64,000 nt of DNA, from contig CM051521.1 in NCBI GenBank assembly GCA_028015205.1, positions 121,032,614-121,096,613 on the forward strand. The letters are read 5' to 3'. The translations under genes were made by a program, and so were the position numbers. The first letter of the stretch is position 1. Every line of letters begins with the position of its first letter. This DNA comes from Mytilisepta virgata. Taxonomy: Eukaryota; Mollusca; Bivalvia; Mytilida; Mytilidae. This document shows, one piece after another, positions 1 to 12,858 of the stretch. The notes under the pieces were generated by a model, which saw only the letters and a program-made list of their open reading frames with translations, had not been told where the DNA came from and did no database searches.

Positions 1-480
1 TTCGACAAAGAGGATTACTGCTGTCACAAAAGCTGCTTAACCAGGGTTTTATCAGGGATAAGTTGAAGTCATCAAATTTTACGGTCGTCATCGCGAATCA
101 ATTGACCTTTACAGTGTTCCAATATCGAAGATGATGTTAGACCTGTTCCCTCTGTCGTAACATTTCAGGTACCTCAACGGATTTGTGACTATCACCGGAT
201 TGACTTTGTTGAACTTCACGACGGCTGCCGTATACGGAGCAGGAACTGCTTACCTTCTGGAGCACCTGAGTTCACTCCTGGTTTTTACAGGAGTTCGTGT
301 TGTCCATTGTGTTTTTAGTTTTCAGTGTTTATTTGTTTTGCTTGTGGTTGGTTGCTCATTTGTCTTCCCGGGTTTGTCTGTCTAACGGATTTCGCTTTTA
401 TTTTCTTTTTTTCTTTTTTTTTTCTTTTTTTTTTTTTTTTGGTTTTCTCCTTATAAATATTTGTCGTCTGTAGATTTTTT
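1..480 (+). mobile_element. 3' tail of a Penelope-like retroelement
   Basis: The first 120 bases read as the degraded C-terminal end of a reverse-transcriptase ORF of the same type as the copy at 1590-3390. They are followed by a tail containing GGAGCACCTGAGTTCACTC and a T-rich stretch. The same tail recurs at about 3160-3260 (+) and 12240-12310 (-), and a fragment occurs near 8515-8545, so it is a dispersed family. It lies in the chitinase intron immediately before the exon at 605. No functional ORF remains. Assignment to Penelope-like elements rests on the better-preserved 1590-3390 copy. Confidence 0.6.
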
Positions 481-604
481 AATAGAAAATAAAACAGTAA
501 ATAAAAAATCCATCTGAAGCGATTATGAGACGCAAAAATCTAAATTTTAAGTATACCTCTTCATTTTTTTTTTAAATTTAACATATTATGCGGTTTTATT
601 TTAG

Positions 605-3600
605 GTAAGGGACAATACGAAATGATTCGAGATGTTCGAGCGGCTAATCCTAAATTAAAGATACTCCTCGCCATTGGTGGATGGAATCATGGGAGTGCAC
701 CATTTACTGCCATGGTGTCATCACAATCAAATATAGACGAATTTGCCACAAATTCCATTACATTTTTAAGAGCTAATGGTTTTGATGGTCTAGATCTGGA
801 TTGGGAGTATCCTGCAAACAGAGGCAGTCCATCGGTAGATAAACAAAGATTCACGACCTTAGTACAGGTTGGTATTGTGAGAAGTCAGAGGATATATATC
901 CTTGTATAATTGTAATCTGTATTTGTTGTTGATAGATATTTTCTTTACCAGGACAATTTATGTACATCTCAATTTTCACGAAGAACGGGTTTATTTTATT
1001 TGATTTATTTATCTCTGTATATATGTTCTGTTCTGTTGTGATGTATATTGTGATTGGATAGTTTCGAGTTTAGAATAAACATAATGATTTTAATTTTAAG
1101 GAATCAAATTCGTTTCCAGTTACAATTATTTTATTACCTAATTCTCGAGATCTAATTGAAATAATTAGAAATCGTGGGTATCCAATTATAAAATGGTCAA
1201 TACAAGTCAGATTTCTACTGTTTAGGAGACATAGTTTGAATGTTTATAATAGCCTAACAGCCTGGATGTATATCACATTTTAAAAGTCTTCTCCTTTTTT
1301 TTCATTTTGCCAGACCTTACGAACGAAGTATGATAACGAGGTTTTGACGGCTGGTAGAACAAGACTCCTTTTAACGACAGCCGTAGCCGCAGGCAAAACA
1401 ACGATAGAATCAGCTTACGAAATTAATAAAATTGCACAGTAAGTCGAATATAACTATAAATTACCTTTATTTCGTATTCTTATTCCTGGTTTTTTTTTAT
1501 AGGATCTTGAAACACCAATAATAATAATTCTAAAATATTATTCTGGGAAATTGAAATATTAAATATTTACACAGATAATATTTGGTTTTCAGACAACATG
1601 AATGTTCTGGGTTAGAAATGCCCAGTAAATTAAAGGCCCACATATTGCCAATATTGTCATTATCACCAAGGAAAAAGATATGTTACAATTTTTTTTATAT
1701 ATATCGCAAAACCCATGAAACTGCTGGCCATGTCATCACAGGAGACTTTAAAAATATCAAAGACAATGATTCTCTTCGTGATGTCCTTGCAAAACGTCCT
1801 AAGTATCGCGAACCACGATCAATAAATAACTGATGGATGCTGTGAAAGACTGTGCCAAAATAACGGACCAAACATGAACAAGAGCCACTAGATTCGCTTT
1901 CAGAATGGGTTATAGCTGTGAGATCGTTGATTCAAGTCCAAATTGATAAACGTAGAAGGTCTATGAGTAAAAAAGGAACATCAGTCTTCAGCTGTGAAGA
2001 TATTGTCCACCATTCATGACAGATATGTTGTTGTTCCTGCAGATAAGGCCCCTAATAACATCGTTTTTGTATTCAAAAACTACAATATTCAATGCTTGAT
2101 TAATGACTTGGGATTGCTAATTCACAATCCTACATATAATGCTACTAAACTTCAAAGGAAGAAATAACCGACAATCATAGATCGGTCTTATCGCCATTTG
2201 GTATTTCCATCAAAGATGATGATTGTGATCTTCCTACCTTGTATTGGATACCCAAGTTACATAAGTGTCCATACAAACAACGCTTTATAGCTGGATCTGC
2301 AAAGTGTTTCACCAAACCATTGTCTCAACTTCTAACTTCTATTTTAACAGCTGTCAAAACGGGCCTCCAAATTTATTGTGAGACAAACTATTCAAGAAGT
2401 AGTATCAATAAAATGTGGATATTAAAGAACCCCAAAGACTTAAAAGATATTTCATGATCTCGGTCCAATTCAGTCTGTCACAGCATAAAACATTTGATTT
2501 CTCTACGCTGTATACCAACATTCCTCATTCACAACTAAAAGAGAAGTTGGAAGATCTAATCCATCGATGCTTTTCAAAATAAAAATGGCAACAGCAGATA
2601 CACATACCTTGTCATTGGTAGAGATAAATCATACTTTGTTAAAAACCAATCTAAATCTTTACTCATATGAGGCAGACTTCCTCGACGGGCTTCTTTAGGA
2701 AAAACAGAAGAAGTTAGTCCGTACCTTTAATTCACCTTCCGCTATATAGATGATGTTTTATCACTCAACAATTCACGTTTTGGGATTTTCTTACATCTCA
2801 TCTATCCCAAATGAGCTCGAAATTAAGGATACCAGAGACACTGCCAAGTCTGAATCTTATCTTAACCTTCAGATCGAAATTGAAACCAGAGGAAGGCTGA
2901 ATACAAATATTTCAAAAGTCATACATTATTCCAGAGCTTAATTGTGACATATACATTCATTCCCTGGACAGTGCCCGGCACCTGACTGAAAAGTTACTTA
3001 GACTGTGGTACATGTGTATGTTGCTCGTACGTTGCAGTCATTCTTATTAAAGTTTTATGGACGTCATCAAGACGTAGTTGACAGTTATGAACAAACCGTT
3101 TCCCAAATGAAAATAGACATGTTTCATTCATGGTGTCCTTTCCTCATATTGATTTGTAATGGGCAGCATGGCGGGTGTCCTGCAGGAAGCAGAGACTGCT
3201 TACTCGTCCGGAGCACCTGAGTGTACCCCGGTTTTTTGTTGGGTCCTTGTTGTTCATATGGTTTTAGTTTTTAAGTATAGTGTTTGGATTGTTTTGGTCT
3301 TGTCTTCGTTGTTCTCTGGAGTTTGTCAGTTGTTTTCGATTTTCCCCTCCTTCGAATATCCCTTTGATATTTCTTGACTTTACTTGGTTTTTTGAAAAGT
3401 TTTATTCGTTTAAGTCGTAGAATGATATAAAAATATCAAGTTCGGTCAATGCTAAAGCAGATGAAAAAATCCGTTATAATTTTGGATGTTCTTGGCCGAT
3501 CAAACCAGAATTTCTTTGTCAAACCAATATTTAGATTGTTTGGGGAAAAGATGTTATCTCATTGACTTTTACCCCATATCAATACATTGTCTTGTTTGTG

Positions 3601-6600
3601 ACGTTTATTTGATTTTTATATGCCAGACCTACGAAAGCCCAGAAGGATCATGCGAGATTCGAAAGATGAAATTCGAGATTAAATATCCAAAGTTCGAAAT
3701 TCGAAATCCGCAATTCGATATCTTTAAATTTGAGATTCAAAATTCAACATACAGAGTAACCAATCAGATAAAACTTGTAAGGTGTGAATCACCTATATGC
3801 TTTTGTACAGACCCCTCGCTACCTGCCACATCTACTAGTATTTAAATATCTAAAAAAAATTTAAAATGTTTGCTGCCATTTAATAGTTTCATGACTATTT
3901 TCCCTATGGGTAATAATTATGAAACTATTTACCGGCTGTCTGTATTATTGAAAAATAGTGATTTTGTTTGTAATTCTATAAAGATTGTATATTGTATAAA
4001 AGTTATTATTATTATACAGATCATTAGATTTCATTAACCTGATGGCATATGATCTGTTCAGCGACTACAACTCTGTGACACAACATAACAGTCCACTCTA
4101 CAAATCTCTGTCACCAAATCAGTATTTTAATGTGGTAAGTTCCTATTTACTTTCACATCCCCTCTCACATAAATCTGGATTTCAGTTTGTGAAATTCCTG
4201 TGTGTCTATATGACCTTTCCTTTCGTCAATTCAGGATATCAATGAGGTAAGTTCCTAAATGACTACAGTAGAATTCGCTTTCGCTATATAATGGATTTAA
4301 ACATTAGTGTCACCAAATCATCATTTCATTTCGGTAAGTTTTGTTAAATGCAAATCCCTTCAGCGGCAGTTCTGATTATAATGCCTGATTATGATTTCTG
4401 TACCATCGCCTTTCTGATTTAGTTATTATTTGTAATACTTAACACTTCCATTCACAAATGAGCAAATCAAGCGCCACAAAAATTATATTTTTAGATAAAA
4501 TGATTTTCCACCTATAATTTTCAAATTATACCAAACATTTACATTAATGTTAATATGTAATACAAAAAAGTCAGAGTTCCATGCCTGAAAAGATTTAAGT
4601 CCTTGATAACTATTATGGGAAAGTCTGATTTTTGTTAACAATTATCTATTGGAAAAGTTGTAAGTTTCACCGTTTGACATTCAACCCTTTTAATGAGCCT
4701 AATTATATACAGGCAAATGTTCAGAAAGCAATGATACAGGAGCCATGCGACAAAATAAGCTCTAAAAGAACTGTGGACAAACACAGTCTTAAAGATCTAA
4801 CCTGATAGCCAGTGTATATGTAGAACAGTAATGGTCTGAATATAAAGAAAAGTTAGCAGCCAAGTTTAGATCTATAGTTAAACCTTTTTCATCAGATGCT
4901 TAAATTAAAAAGTAAATGGAAATAGTCTCGTTTTTTTTCAAAAATGATGAACACTTGATAGCTAGAATATGTCTCTAAATACTGGTATTTTAAAAACAGT
5001 GTGATAAATGTCGAAGAACAGAAACGGAAATTTATGTCAGGAATAAAATGAACCTACCAAACACACAGAATGTAAAACAAAATAACGTTTAAACGCATGC
5101 GTAATCCCATACAAACCGGAAGTGGGATTCAGTTCTTCGGAAAGGCTAGCCATATCCTGTGCCCTAATTTTCTTTTGCTGTACCATCATGAAAACTGATA
5201 TTTTTAGAAATAGGGATTAAAACAGGCGCAAATAAATCTTATAAAGCCCCCAATATAAATGTAATAATAACGGATAAAAAGATGTATTCTTTATTTTCTA
5301 GGATTATGCAGTTAAGATGTGGTTGAATGGAGGAACACCAAAACATAAATTAATACTGGGTCTAGCTACATATGGTAGATCATTCAGGTTAAGGAATACT
5401 GCTGATACAGGTTTTGGTGCTCCAACGTCTGGACAAGGTACAGCAGGCAGTCATACAAGAGAAAACGGATTCTTGTCTTATTATGAGGTAATGCAAGGTC
5501 AAATTTAAACACCCAATTCATTGTAAACAGATTTGATTGAGTTGTCCTACAATCAATGGCATTCCTAAGGGGTATGTGTTATATATGAAGACCCATTAGT
5601 GGCCTTGGGCTGTTTTCTGCTCTTTGATCGAGTTGTTGTCTCTGACACATTCCCCGTTTCCATTCTCTTTTCTATTAGCCTCAGCGGTAAAAATAAGTAA
5701 ACTTAGTGTAAAACATTCTAGAAAATTCTAAATTAAACTCAAAATATATGAGAAAAGTACAGAGACAAAAAAAACGTACTAAATTATTGGGCATAAAATG
5801 TTCTATAGCCTTTATGAATTTCCATTATTGTAGATTTGCTCGAGAATTCAGAATGAAGGTTGGACTGAGAAATGGCTTGATGAACAAAAAGTACCGTATG
5901 CCTACCATGGTGATCAGTGGGTTGGTTACGACAATATAAAGAGTATCGGAGTAAAGGTGATTATCATATTCTTCTTAGATCAACTACGTAAGAAAACACA
6001 TGATCTTTACCGGACAAATATAACGAATCATTTTTATGCGTATAAATTTTCGTGATACTTCGTTGTCTCAGCAATACTCAGATTCATGCTTTTTGAACAA
6101 ATAGCTTCGAATTCTACACTTTGTGGATCCCCTGATCCGCACATGAAAGTCAGGAAAATTGATATCCTACGAAACATATTGAATCTACAATATACAAGTA
6201 CTTTAAAACTATTCCTATGATCAGTATATGTGGGGGGGGGGGATATTTGTCAATTTCAAAAAAGGAGCTTTTGGGGGCAAGGAATAAAATGATTAGATAT
6301 AATATTTTATAGAAATGGAAATTCAATAAAAATGTCCACGAAAGAATCCCGAGGCAATATTATAAAGAGGGAAAGTCCATACGATTAGAATCTAAATACA
6401 AACAGAATTCGTGAGAGAAAAAATACATAAATACTAGTGTTAGGAAAAGATTTTCTTTAATTCTATTTAAGCAGACGAAAGAGAATCGAGCAGTAATATG
6501 AACTTTCCCAAAACGGGATTTCAAGATTCTTGAAAAAAAAAATCTTGAAACCAAAACGGGGGAATGCCTTTAGGGTAAGCTTATCTTGTCCTATTAATGA

Positions 6601-9600
6601 CACTCGTTACACTGAAAAATTCAGACACTAAGAACAACAGCATAGGGAATAAACACTACAAGAAATAACTAAAATTCAACTTGAGCCAATTAAAGAATAG
6701 AAGAACAAAACAAACTAGAGGCTCTCAAGAGCCTGTATCGCTCACCTGGATTTAACTTTCACCTTGAGCAGACCTAAAAATTTAAGTGTTGCAGTCAATT
6801 TGGCTGGTTTTTCTATAGGATTCTATGTTGAACTAATTTCAACTGTGGCAGTCATCTTGGTTTTGTCCAGGTCAACGGATACATTTCTAAAAGAGAACCA
6901 TCTAAGGACCATTTATGCTAAGTCTTGTTCCAACTGGCTAAACGGTTTCAGACAAGAAGATTTTTAAATGAATTTTCTTATAGGGTCCAATATTTAACAA
7001 AGTTCAGTTGTGGTGGCCATCTTGGTTGACAGTCCAGGTCATCGCACAAAATTCTGAAAGAGGACCATCTAAGGACCATTGCTACCAAGTCTAATTCTAA
7101 TTGGCTTAGTGGTTTCAGACGACAAGATTTTTGAGTGAATTTCCCATAGGGTCCTATGTTAAACTAAGTTCTGCTGTGGCGGCCATCTTGGTTTACAGTC
7201 CATGAAATCAGACACATTTCTGAAAGAGGACCTCCTAAGGACCAATGCTGCCAAGTCTGGCTCCAATATGTCAAGTGGTTTCAGACAAGAAGATTTTTCA
7301 ATGAATTTTCCTTTAGGGCCCTATGTTAAACTAAGTTCGGTTGTGGCGGCCATCTTGATTTACAGTCCGGGTCATCGGACACACCTCTGTAAGAGGACCA
7401 TCTAAGGACCATTGCTGCCAAGTCTGGTTCCCATTGGTCAAGTGGTTTAAGACAAGAAGATTTTTCAATGAATTTTCCCATAGGGCCCTATGTTAAACTA
7501 AGTTCGGCTGTGGCGGCCATCTTGGTTAACAGTCTGGGTCATTGGACATATTTCTGAAAGAGAACCTCCTAAGAACTATTACTGCCAACTTTGGTTCCAA
7601 CTGGACTTGTAGTTTCATATAAGATTTTTGAAATTCATCCCCCTTTTTTCTATTTTTAGCAACAGCAGCCATCTCGGTTAGAAGTCGGGGATGCCAGACA
7701 TAATTTTGGAAGGGGGCCACCCAAGGACCATTCTACCAAAGTTTGGTCTCAATTGGCCCAGTGGTTTGAGAGGAAAGGATCTTTAAAGGAAAGTTCCCGC
7801 TGGATGCCGTCTTTAAAGGGCAAAAACTCCTATAAGGGGTCAATCAATGATTTTGGTCATGTTGACTTATTTGTAGATCTTACTTTGTTGAACATTTTTG
7901 CTGTTTACAATTTGTCTTTATCTATAATAATATTCAAGATAATAACCTATAACTGCAAAATTTCCTTTAAATTAACAATTCAGGGGCAATAACCCAACAA
8001 AGGGTTGACCGATTCGTCTGAAAATTTCATGACAGGTAGATCTTGACCTGATGAACATTTTTACCCCATGTCAGTTTTGCTGTAATTGCTTTAGTTTTTG
8101 AGATATAAGACAAAAACTGCAGTTTACCCCTATGTTCTATTTTTAGCCATGTCGGCCATGTTGGTTGGCAGGTGGGGTCATCGGACACATTTTTTACACT
8201 AGATACCCTAATGATGCTTGTGGCCAAGTTTGGTTCAATTTGGCTCAGTAGTTTCAGAGGAGAAGATTTTTTTAAAAGTTAACGGACGACGACGGACGAC
8301 GGACGACGGACGATGACGGACGCCGGACGCCAAGTGATGAGAAAAGCTCACTTGACCCTTTGGGTCAGGTGAGCTAAAAACCATTTCAACTCCTGCAAAG
8401 TAAAGAATGACATCCGAACCTCTGAAACTTTAGGTGTGTCCAGTTCTAATAATTAAAACGTTGTCTGATAACAGTCCTTGGCGCACCTTGGTTCATTGCT
8501 GTTTTTATAGAAGGTCGTGTTGTTCGTCGTTTTTTGTGTGTTTTTTTATGTCTCTGTTGAAATTATTATTAATTATTGACTTTTAGACAAAATACATAAT
8601 GGACAATGGTTTAGGAGGAGGTATGGTGTGGGCGGTAGATCTGGACGATTTTCAAAACACTTGCGGATACGGAAAAAATCCACTAATGACAGCGATGAAA
8701 AATGTATTTAACGGAAGTTCATTGCCTGAACCTATTACTACAAAATCTCCACCTGTACATCCTACTAAAGCAGCTACATCAACAGGTACAGTACATCCTA
8801 CTAAAGCAGCTCCATCAACAGGTACAACACGTTTACCTTCAGAATCTAAAAGTACACATCACAGTATTATAGAAACAATAGGTAGTACAACAAAATCAGG
8901 GATCATTGAAGGACCTGATAATGCACCTGTCATATCAGGTAGGTTGTTAGAACCAATACATAAAATTCGCCAAAACTTAAGTACCACCTATTTTTAATTC
9001 GACTTCAAATTAATTTTCAGCTCGGGAATTTTTGTCGTTTCTCGGCTGGTTTGTTTTATGAATATCCTCATCTTTATATCATATATCTGTTTATAAAACT
9101 GCTTTTGAAAAAAAAAATCATCAAGCTGTTCCGATTACACATTCAAAATTTGGAAACAGCAAGCAATTTGTATTGTGGTATTGTTCAGGCATATTATTTC
9201 AAATTCGTCTTTTTACCATTCACGAACAGCAATATTTGCAGCAAACCTGTTATATCGACTTCTGATTCTACACTCTAAGTACTGAAGAAAAGCATACTGT
9301 GCTAAGGTTGAAGTCTCCTAAAAAAATCACGGTTATAATCATTGGTGAACAAAATGAATATCCGTTTCTGAAGTAAAACATATCTTCATTTTGTAATCAA
9401 CTTTTTATCATTAAAAACGACTTTTACTGACGCTTTTTGAAAGAGACACAAAAGTTTTTTTATTCTTATTGTATTCAGTTGTAAAACCACTAATGTTTAA
9501 TATTTTCAATTTATCTTATGCAACTACTGGTATAATGCATACATGACACAGACTTTTGAAGAAAAACATGAAGACATTCTATAAAGACATTTGCTTAGGT

Positions 9601-10410
9601 TTAAATTCTGCCAAAAGAAATCACAAGCAATTCCATATTACCGTCACCAGAACATTGTTTTTACCCAAGGGACGTCTTGAGTTATGTGCTTCTACATCAA
9701 AACGAGGATAAATACGCCACTGTCATATATATATTTTTTTTTATAAATACAGACTTTACTATACACCTAAATACATGATAAGTAGCAGTAATGTCGAGAA
9801 ATATTTTTTTTCAGGACTTCAGGAAGACTGTTCAAATAATGAGGAAGCAGTTGGTGCAGTGTTAGGAGTTCTACTTACAATCGCCTTGGCAACAATTATA
9901 ATATTAGTTTTATACATTTTAAAACTAAAAGATTATGATCTGTTACCGTGGCTACAAAAGAAAGAAAATGGCTATAAGTCGAGAAATATGGCATTTACTG
10001 ACATCAAAAAAGCACCTCCAGCAAATGATGATTTGTCAGACAACGGAGGTTTCAATTCAACAAGTGTAAGTGTCTACGCTAACTGTCGTTACAACGAGAA
10101 TCCGAATCAACCTAACATAGCCACTGAATTAACGAATGGATCTAGGGCTGTATCGGCTAATATAGCTCGGATGCCACCTCCAAGGGGTCCTCCACCTAGA
10201 TTTGTACCTCCCTATAGTAAAGGAGAAAATTCGGGTAAAGCCTCTAATGTCGATTCTACAAACTTGTGCAATGGAAATACAGAAGACAGTACGTTTGGAT
10301 TCGGGAATCAAAGGGGAGATAATCGGAATAATGTACCTGTTACTGGATCTTCGCCAGGTAGAAACATCTTGATAACAAGTGGTGGACTGGGTAATTCTTC
10401 GGCTGTATGA
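605..10410 (+). CDS. Membrane-anchored GH18 chitinase, 3' part of gene (7 exons visible)
   Basis: Exons 605-867, 1314-1438, 4020-4134, 5302-5487, 5834-5956, 8587-8938 and 9815-10410 join in phase through GT-AG introns and give 585 residues. The first visible exon holds the GH18 sheet motif KILLAIGGW and the catalytic [10 protein letters not shown] (about 781-815). Later exons carry [20 protein letters not shown] and [13 protein letters not shown], all hallmarks of family 18 chitinases, which hydrolyse chitin beta-1,4 bonds. After the barrel comes a Ser/Thr/Pro linker with VHPTKAA(T/P)STGT repeated twice. The last exon encodes a hydrophobic helix of about 24 residues (near 9850-9920, [17 protein letters not shown]...) followed by KLK, and a tail of about 160 residues with [10 protein letters not shown]. 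The enzyme should therefore face outside with a cytoplasmic C-terminus. No chitin-binding domain is visible. Signal peptide and N-terminal exons lie upstream of the window. The stop is TGA at 10408. Introns hold Penelope-like and Helentron-like repeats. The family is certain; the substrate and role (shell, gut or immunity) are unknown. Confidence 0.9.
1590..3390 (+). mobile_element. Degenerate Penelope-like reverse transcriptase element in chitinase intron
   Basis: Broken reading frames in this intron together resemble a Penelope-type [18 protein letters not shown] (about 2240-2285) matches the family's Y-x-LPK-x-HK signature. [15 protein letters not shown] (about 2730-2775) contains the YIDD catalytic box. 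[11 protein letters not shown] lies near 2660-2695. The open segments 1582-1833, 2239-2457, 2750-2941 and 3005-3220 sit in different frames with stops between them, so the element is dead. The 3' tail at 3160-3260 contains the GGAGCACCTGAG block shared with 1-480 and 12140-12420. No GIY-YIG endonuclease domain was recognised. Confidence 0.7.
3620..3780 (+). repeat. Dispersed repeat rich in ATTCGAAA
   Basis: It starts with CGAAAGC...GGATCATGCGAGATTCGAAA and continues as imperfect iterations of ATTCGAAATTCGA. The reverse complement of the same block is found at 17455-17575 downstream of the lectin gene. It probably accounts for the 119-residue open frame at 3486-3845, which resembles no protein family I know. 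Confidence 0.55.
5560..5690 (+). repeat. Mussel-type dispersed repeat fragment
   Basis: The block reading GAAGACCCATTAGTGGCC through TTGTTGTCTCTGACACATTC to CATTCTC resembles the 3' end of a repeat that I recall as very abundant in Mytilus genomic sequence. The recollection is not verified here. It lies in the chitinase intron between exons 5302-5487 and 5834-5956. Confidence 0.4.
6715..8375 (-). mobile_element. Helentron/pearl-like non-autonomous element, family A copy 1
   Basis: On the minus strand it starts with a hairpin (AGCTCACCTGACC, then GGTCAAGTGAGCT, 8345-8375) followed by CATCACTTGGCGTCC and GACGG-type microsatellite. It ends with AGGTGAGC, a GGCTCTTGAGAGCC hairpin and CTAG|TTTG (6715-6755). 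The middle holds about six tandem units near 166 bp, each marked by a GGC(G/A)GCCATCTTGG core near 6845, 7010, 7175, 7343, 7509 and 7660. It encodes nothing. It fills the chitinase intron before the exon at 8587. Confidence 0.65.
8939..9814 (+). other. Last chitinase intron, no feature recognised
   Basis: AT-rich intron between the linker exon and the transmembrane exon. A 75-residue open frame at 9051-9278 has no recognisable domain and is probably chance. The acceptor at 9812-9814 follows a run of T. Confidence 0.5.
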
Positions 10411-10558
10411 ATCATTGGAGTTTACCTTTTTTATTTACAACATTTATATGCCTAATTATTGTTTCTTATGTGCAGTTTTGTTCCTTGTCTAATCTATTTG
10501 CATTAATTGTTATGAAAATCACTTTAATTATACAATAATTGATTTGTAATATGTAAAC

Positions 10559-10564
10559 AATAAA
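10559..10564 (+). promoter_or_regulatory. Polyadenylation signal AATAAA of the chitinase gene
   Basis: Canonical AATAAA about 150 bases after the TGA stop of the chitinase, followed by AT-rich sequence. A short 3' UTR is implied. Confidence 0.6.
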
Positions 10565-12139
10565 AACTGTTTATATAATAATATATTGTATTTTTACTTC
10601 GCCTCGATGGAAACCATAATCGTTAAAGATAAAGTTGTTTCTTTGTCTATTTGGAAATATGTTTTTTTGGAAAAATGTTAGATTGCAACAAGATCTGTTA
10701 TCCCAGAAAAGGGAATAGTTGATAAACGGGTGTTTGTTTAATATTTTTCAATTCTAGCGAAAAACCAAAACAAATATTTATTTTGAATTGGTGACTTGAT
10801 TTTAAAATAGATCTTGGAAGTATGAACGAAAGTTTAACTGCTCCCATTATGAAACATGCAGATAGGGTACAAAAACTCACAAAAATACTCAACTACTAGT
10901 TCTGAATATTAGTGGTAAATATCTCTTTGTCTTGAACCCCTATGTAAGTAGCAACCAAATTTTGTAACAATGGTCCTAAGGATGAACTTTCTGTGTTAAT
11001 ATAGTTTGTTTTTATGTGTGCATCTTGGTTTCATATTATATGTCAGAGTTTGTCCGCTTTGCCAATTAATGCAGTTAAAGAGGGTGTACATCTAAGGTGG
11101 AATATATTCTATATTAGAAAAGATATAAACAAATAACAAAATGTATAACAGGAAAGGCCAACAATGACATACCAATCTTACTAACGTCACCCAACAGAGA
11201 TAACCTTGGACAAAAAATAACATAAAAGAGCACAAAACCGAAACATAAACACAACATAGAGTCAGGATTGTATCATTTGCTACCCACATTGAACAGTGGT
11301 GGGGTCAAACCGGTTTATTATTATCAAGTTTGTTAGAGTATAAGTAAATCAGTTGCTAGTATTTTGCTATGGCTTAAAAAAAAACACAAAGGGTCAGTAA
11401 GTTGTAGAATGGACTAAAAGTAAATAAACCAAAGGTTAAAATGACAAAATAAAATGATAAATAAAACAACAAACATAAAAGGTTAAAAAACAAACGGCTG
11501 AACATTTCGATAAAATTTATTTTATTTGCTGGGAAAATATATCTTTGGATATTTTTGCTAATAAAATATTTTTGTTGGTATTTCCTGATTACAAATAAAA
11601 ATCAATTAAAAAAATCAATCTTCAATAATTTCTAAGTTGAAAATTGCTACTTGTTATCCGAAATTTCCAAGCTGGGAATTTCCATTAGGATTATTGTAGA
11701 TCACGGGTCCAAGACCTAAATCTTTGCATTATTATTTTGGTTCCTTTATGGATATTTTTGTCATTGAGAAACGTCCAAGACACCAAATTCTTCACATTGC
11801 CAATCGGTGTATAAAAAGTTATCGTGGATATTTAGTTAATTGCATACATTTACAATCTCTAAATCTCTAAAAAAAAAAAAAAATACAGAAATGAAGAAGG
11901 AAGACTTCCTCAAAAATTATTCTAAAAATCTGTTGGGTCGGATTACATTTTAATGATATATTGATCAATGCTGACATACAGAAAAGCAAAAGCTTATATA
12001 ATACAATATTATGAATAGTCACCAACAAAACAAAGAACTGGAGAAGCTCATATTAAGGTAAATATACCGTTTCCTTTTGTTCTGAAGCATGAACGCTATA
12101 TGCTTTCTTTTTTAGATTAATATTAATAAAGAGGACAAA
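10565..12139 (+). other. Intergenic stretch, no gene; repeat at about 11140-11320
   Basis: No coding potential was recognised. The block around 11140-11320 (GACATACCAATC...AACAGTGGTGGGGTCAAACC) is similar to 55330-55475 inside the LRRK gene, so it is a dispersed repeat. The remainder is AT-rich sequence with short homopolymers. Confidence 0.5.
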
Positions 12140-12420
12140 TATACGTACGGAGCAAACCAAAAAAACGGGAAGACAATGAACATCCACAAGCACAAGTAGA
12201 CATTGAAAACTAAAAAAACAATGAACATCACGAACTACTATAAAAACCAGGAGTGAACTCAGGTGCTCCGGAAGGGTAAGCAGTTCCTCCTCGTCGTGGA
12301 GTTCAACAAAGTCAATCCGGTGGTAGTAATAAATCGGTGGAGGTGCATGAAATAATACGCCAGTGGGAACAGGTCCAACGTCATCTTAAGATAGAGTAGT
12401 TTCGGGGGCTTTCATATTAT
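12140..12420 (-). mobile_element. Penelope-like element 3' tail, minus strand
   Basis: Read on the minus strand, this contains CTTACCCTTCCGGAGCACC and GAGTTCACTCCTGGTTTTT, the same tail block as at 1-480. A preceding GATTGACTTTGTTGAACTCC is also shared. Only the tail is present, consistent with a 5'-truncated insertion. Confidence 0.6.
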
Positions 12421-12858
12421 TTGCATCTGTCCCAAGTCAACAATATTTTGGTCTCTAAATTTTTATAGTTCCTCTATCACATTCGTTAATTTGATATAAT
12501 GTTTTATATGCGGATTTATGTATTCGCCAACCCAGTCGTCAGACTTGTCTGACATGATTATTCATTGATTTGTTACAGAAATTACCAGTATTTAGCAAAA
12601 TTCAAAAATTATAGAAATACTAAGGGTCCATTCCTTGTATTGCAAATGGTAGATCTCCTTAGCTGAAATTTGGCTTCCTATTTCGGTAATTTTGGTAGGG
12701 TACTTCTTGTTTAATATAAGTTTTGTTTTTGGTCTTCCAAATGTTTCGGTTTTAATGTTGCTGATGAGAGGTAACTCCTTGAAATGCGTCGTATACAGCA
12801 TAGTATAAATTTACTATATCTAATATTAGTATCTTTGGATTGTTATTTTATCTTCATA

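Noticed and set aside
3486..3845. 119-residue open frame as an additional gene or chitinase exon
   Set aside because: It is built largely of ATTCGAAA iterations shared with 17455-17575 and does not fit the chitinase frame.
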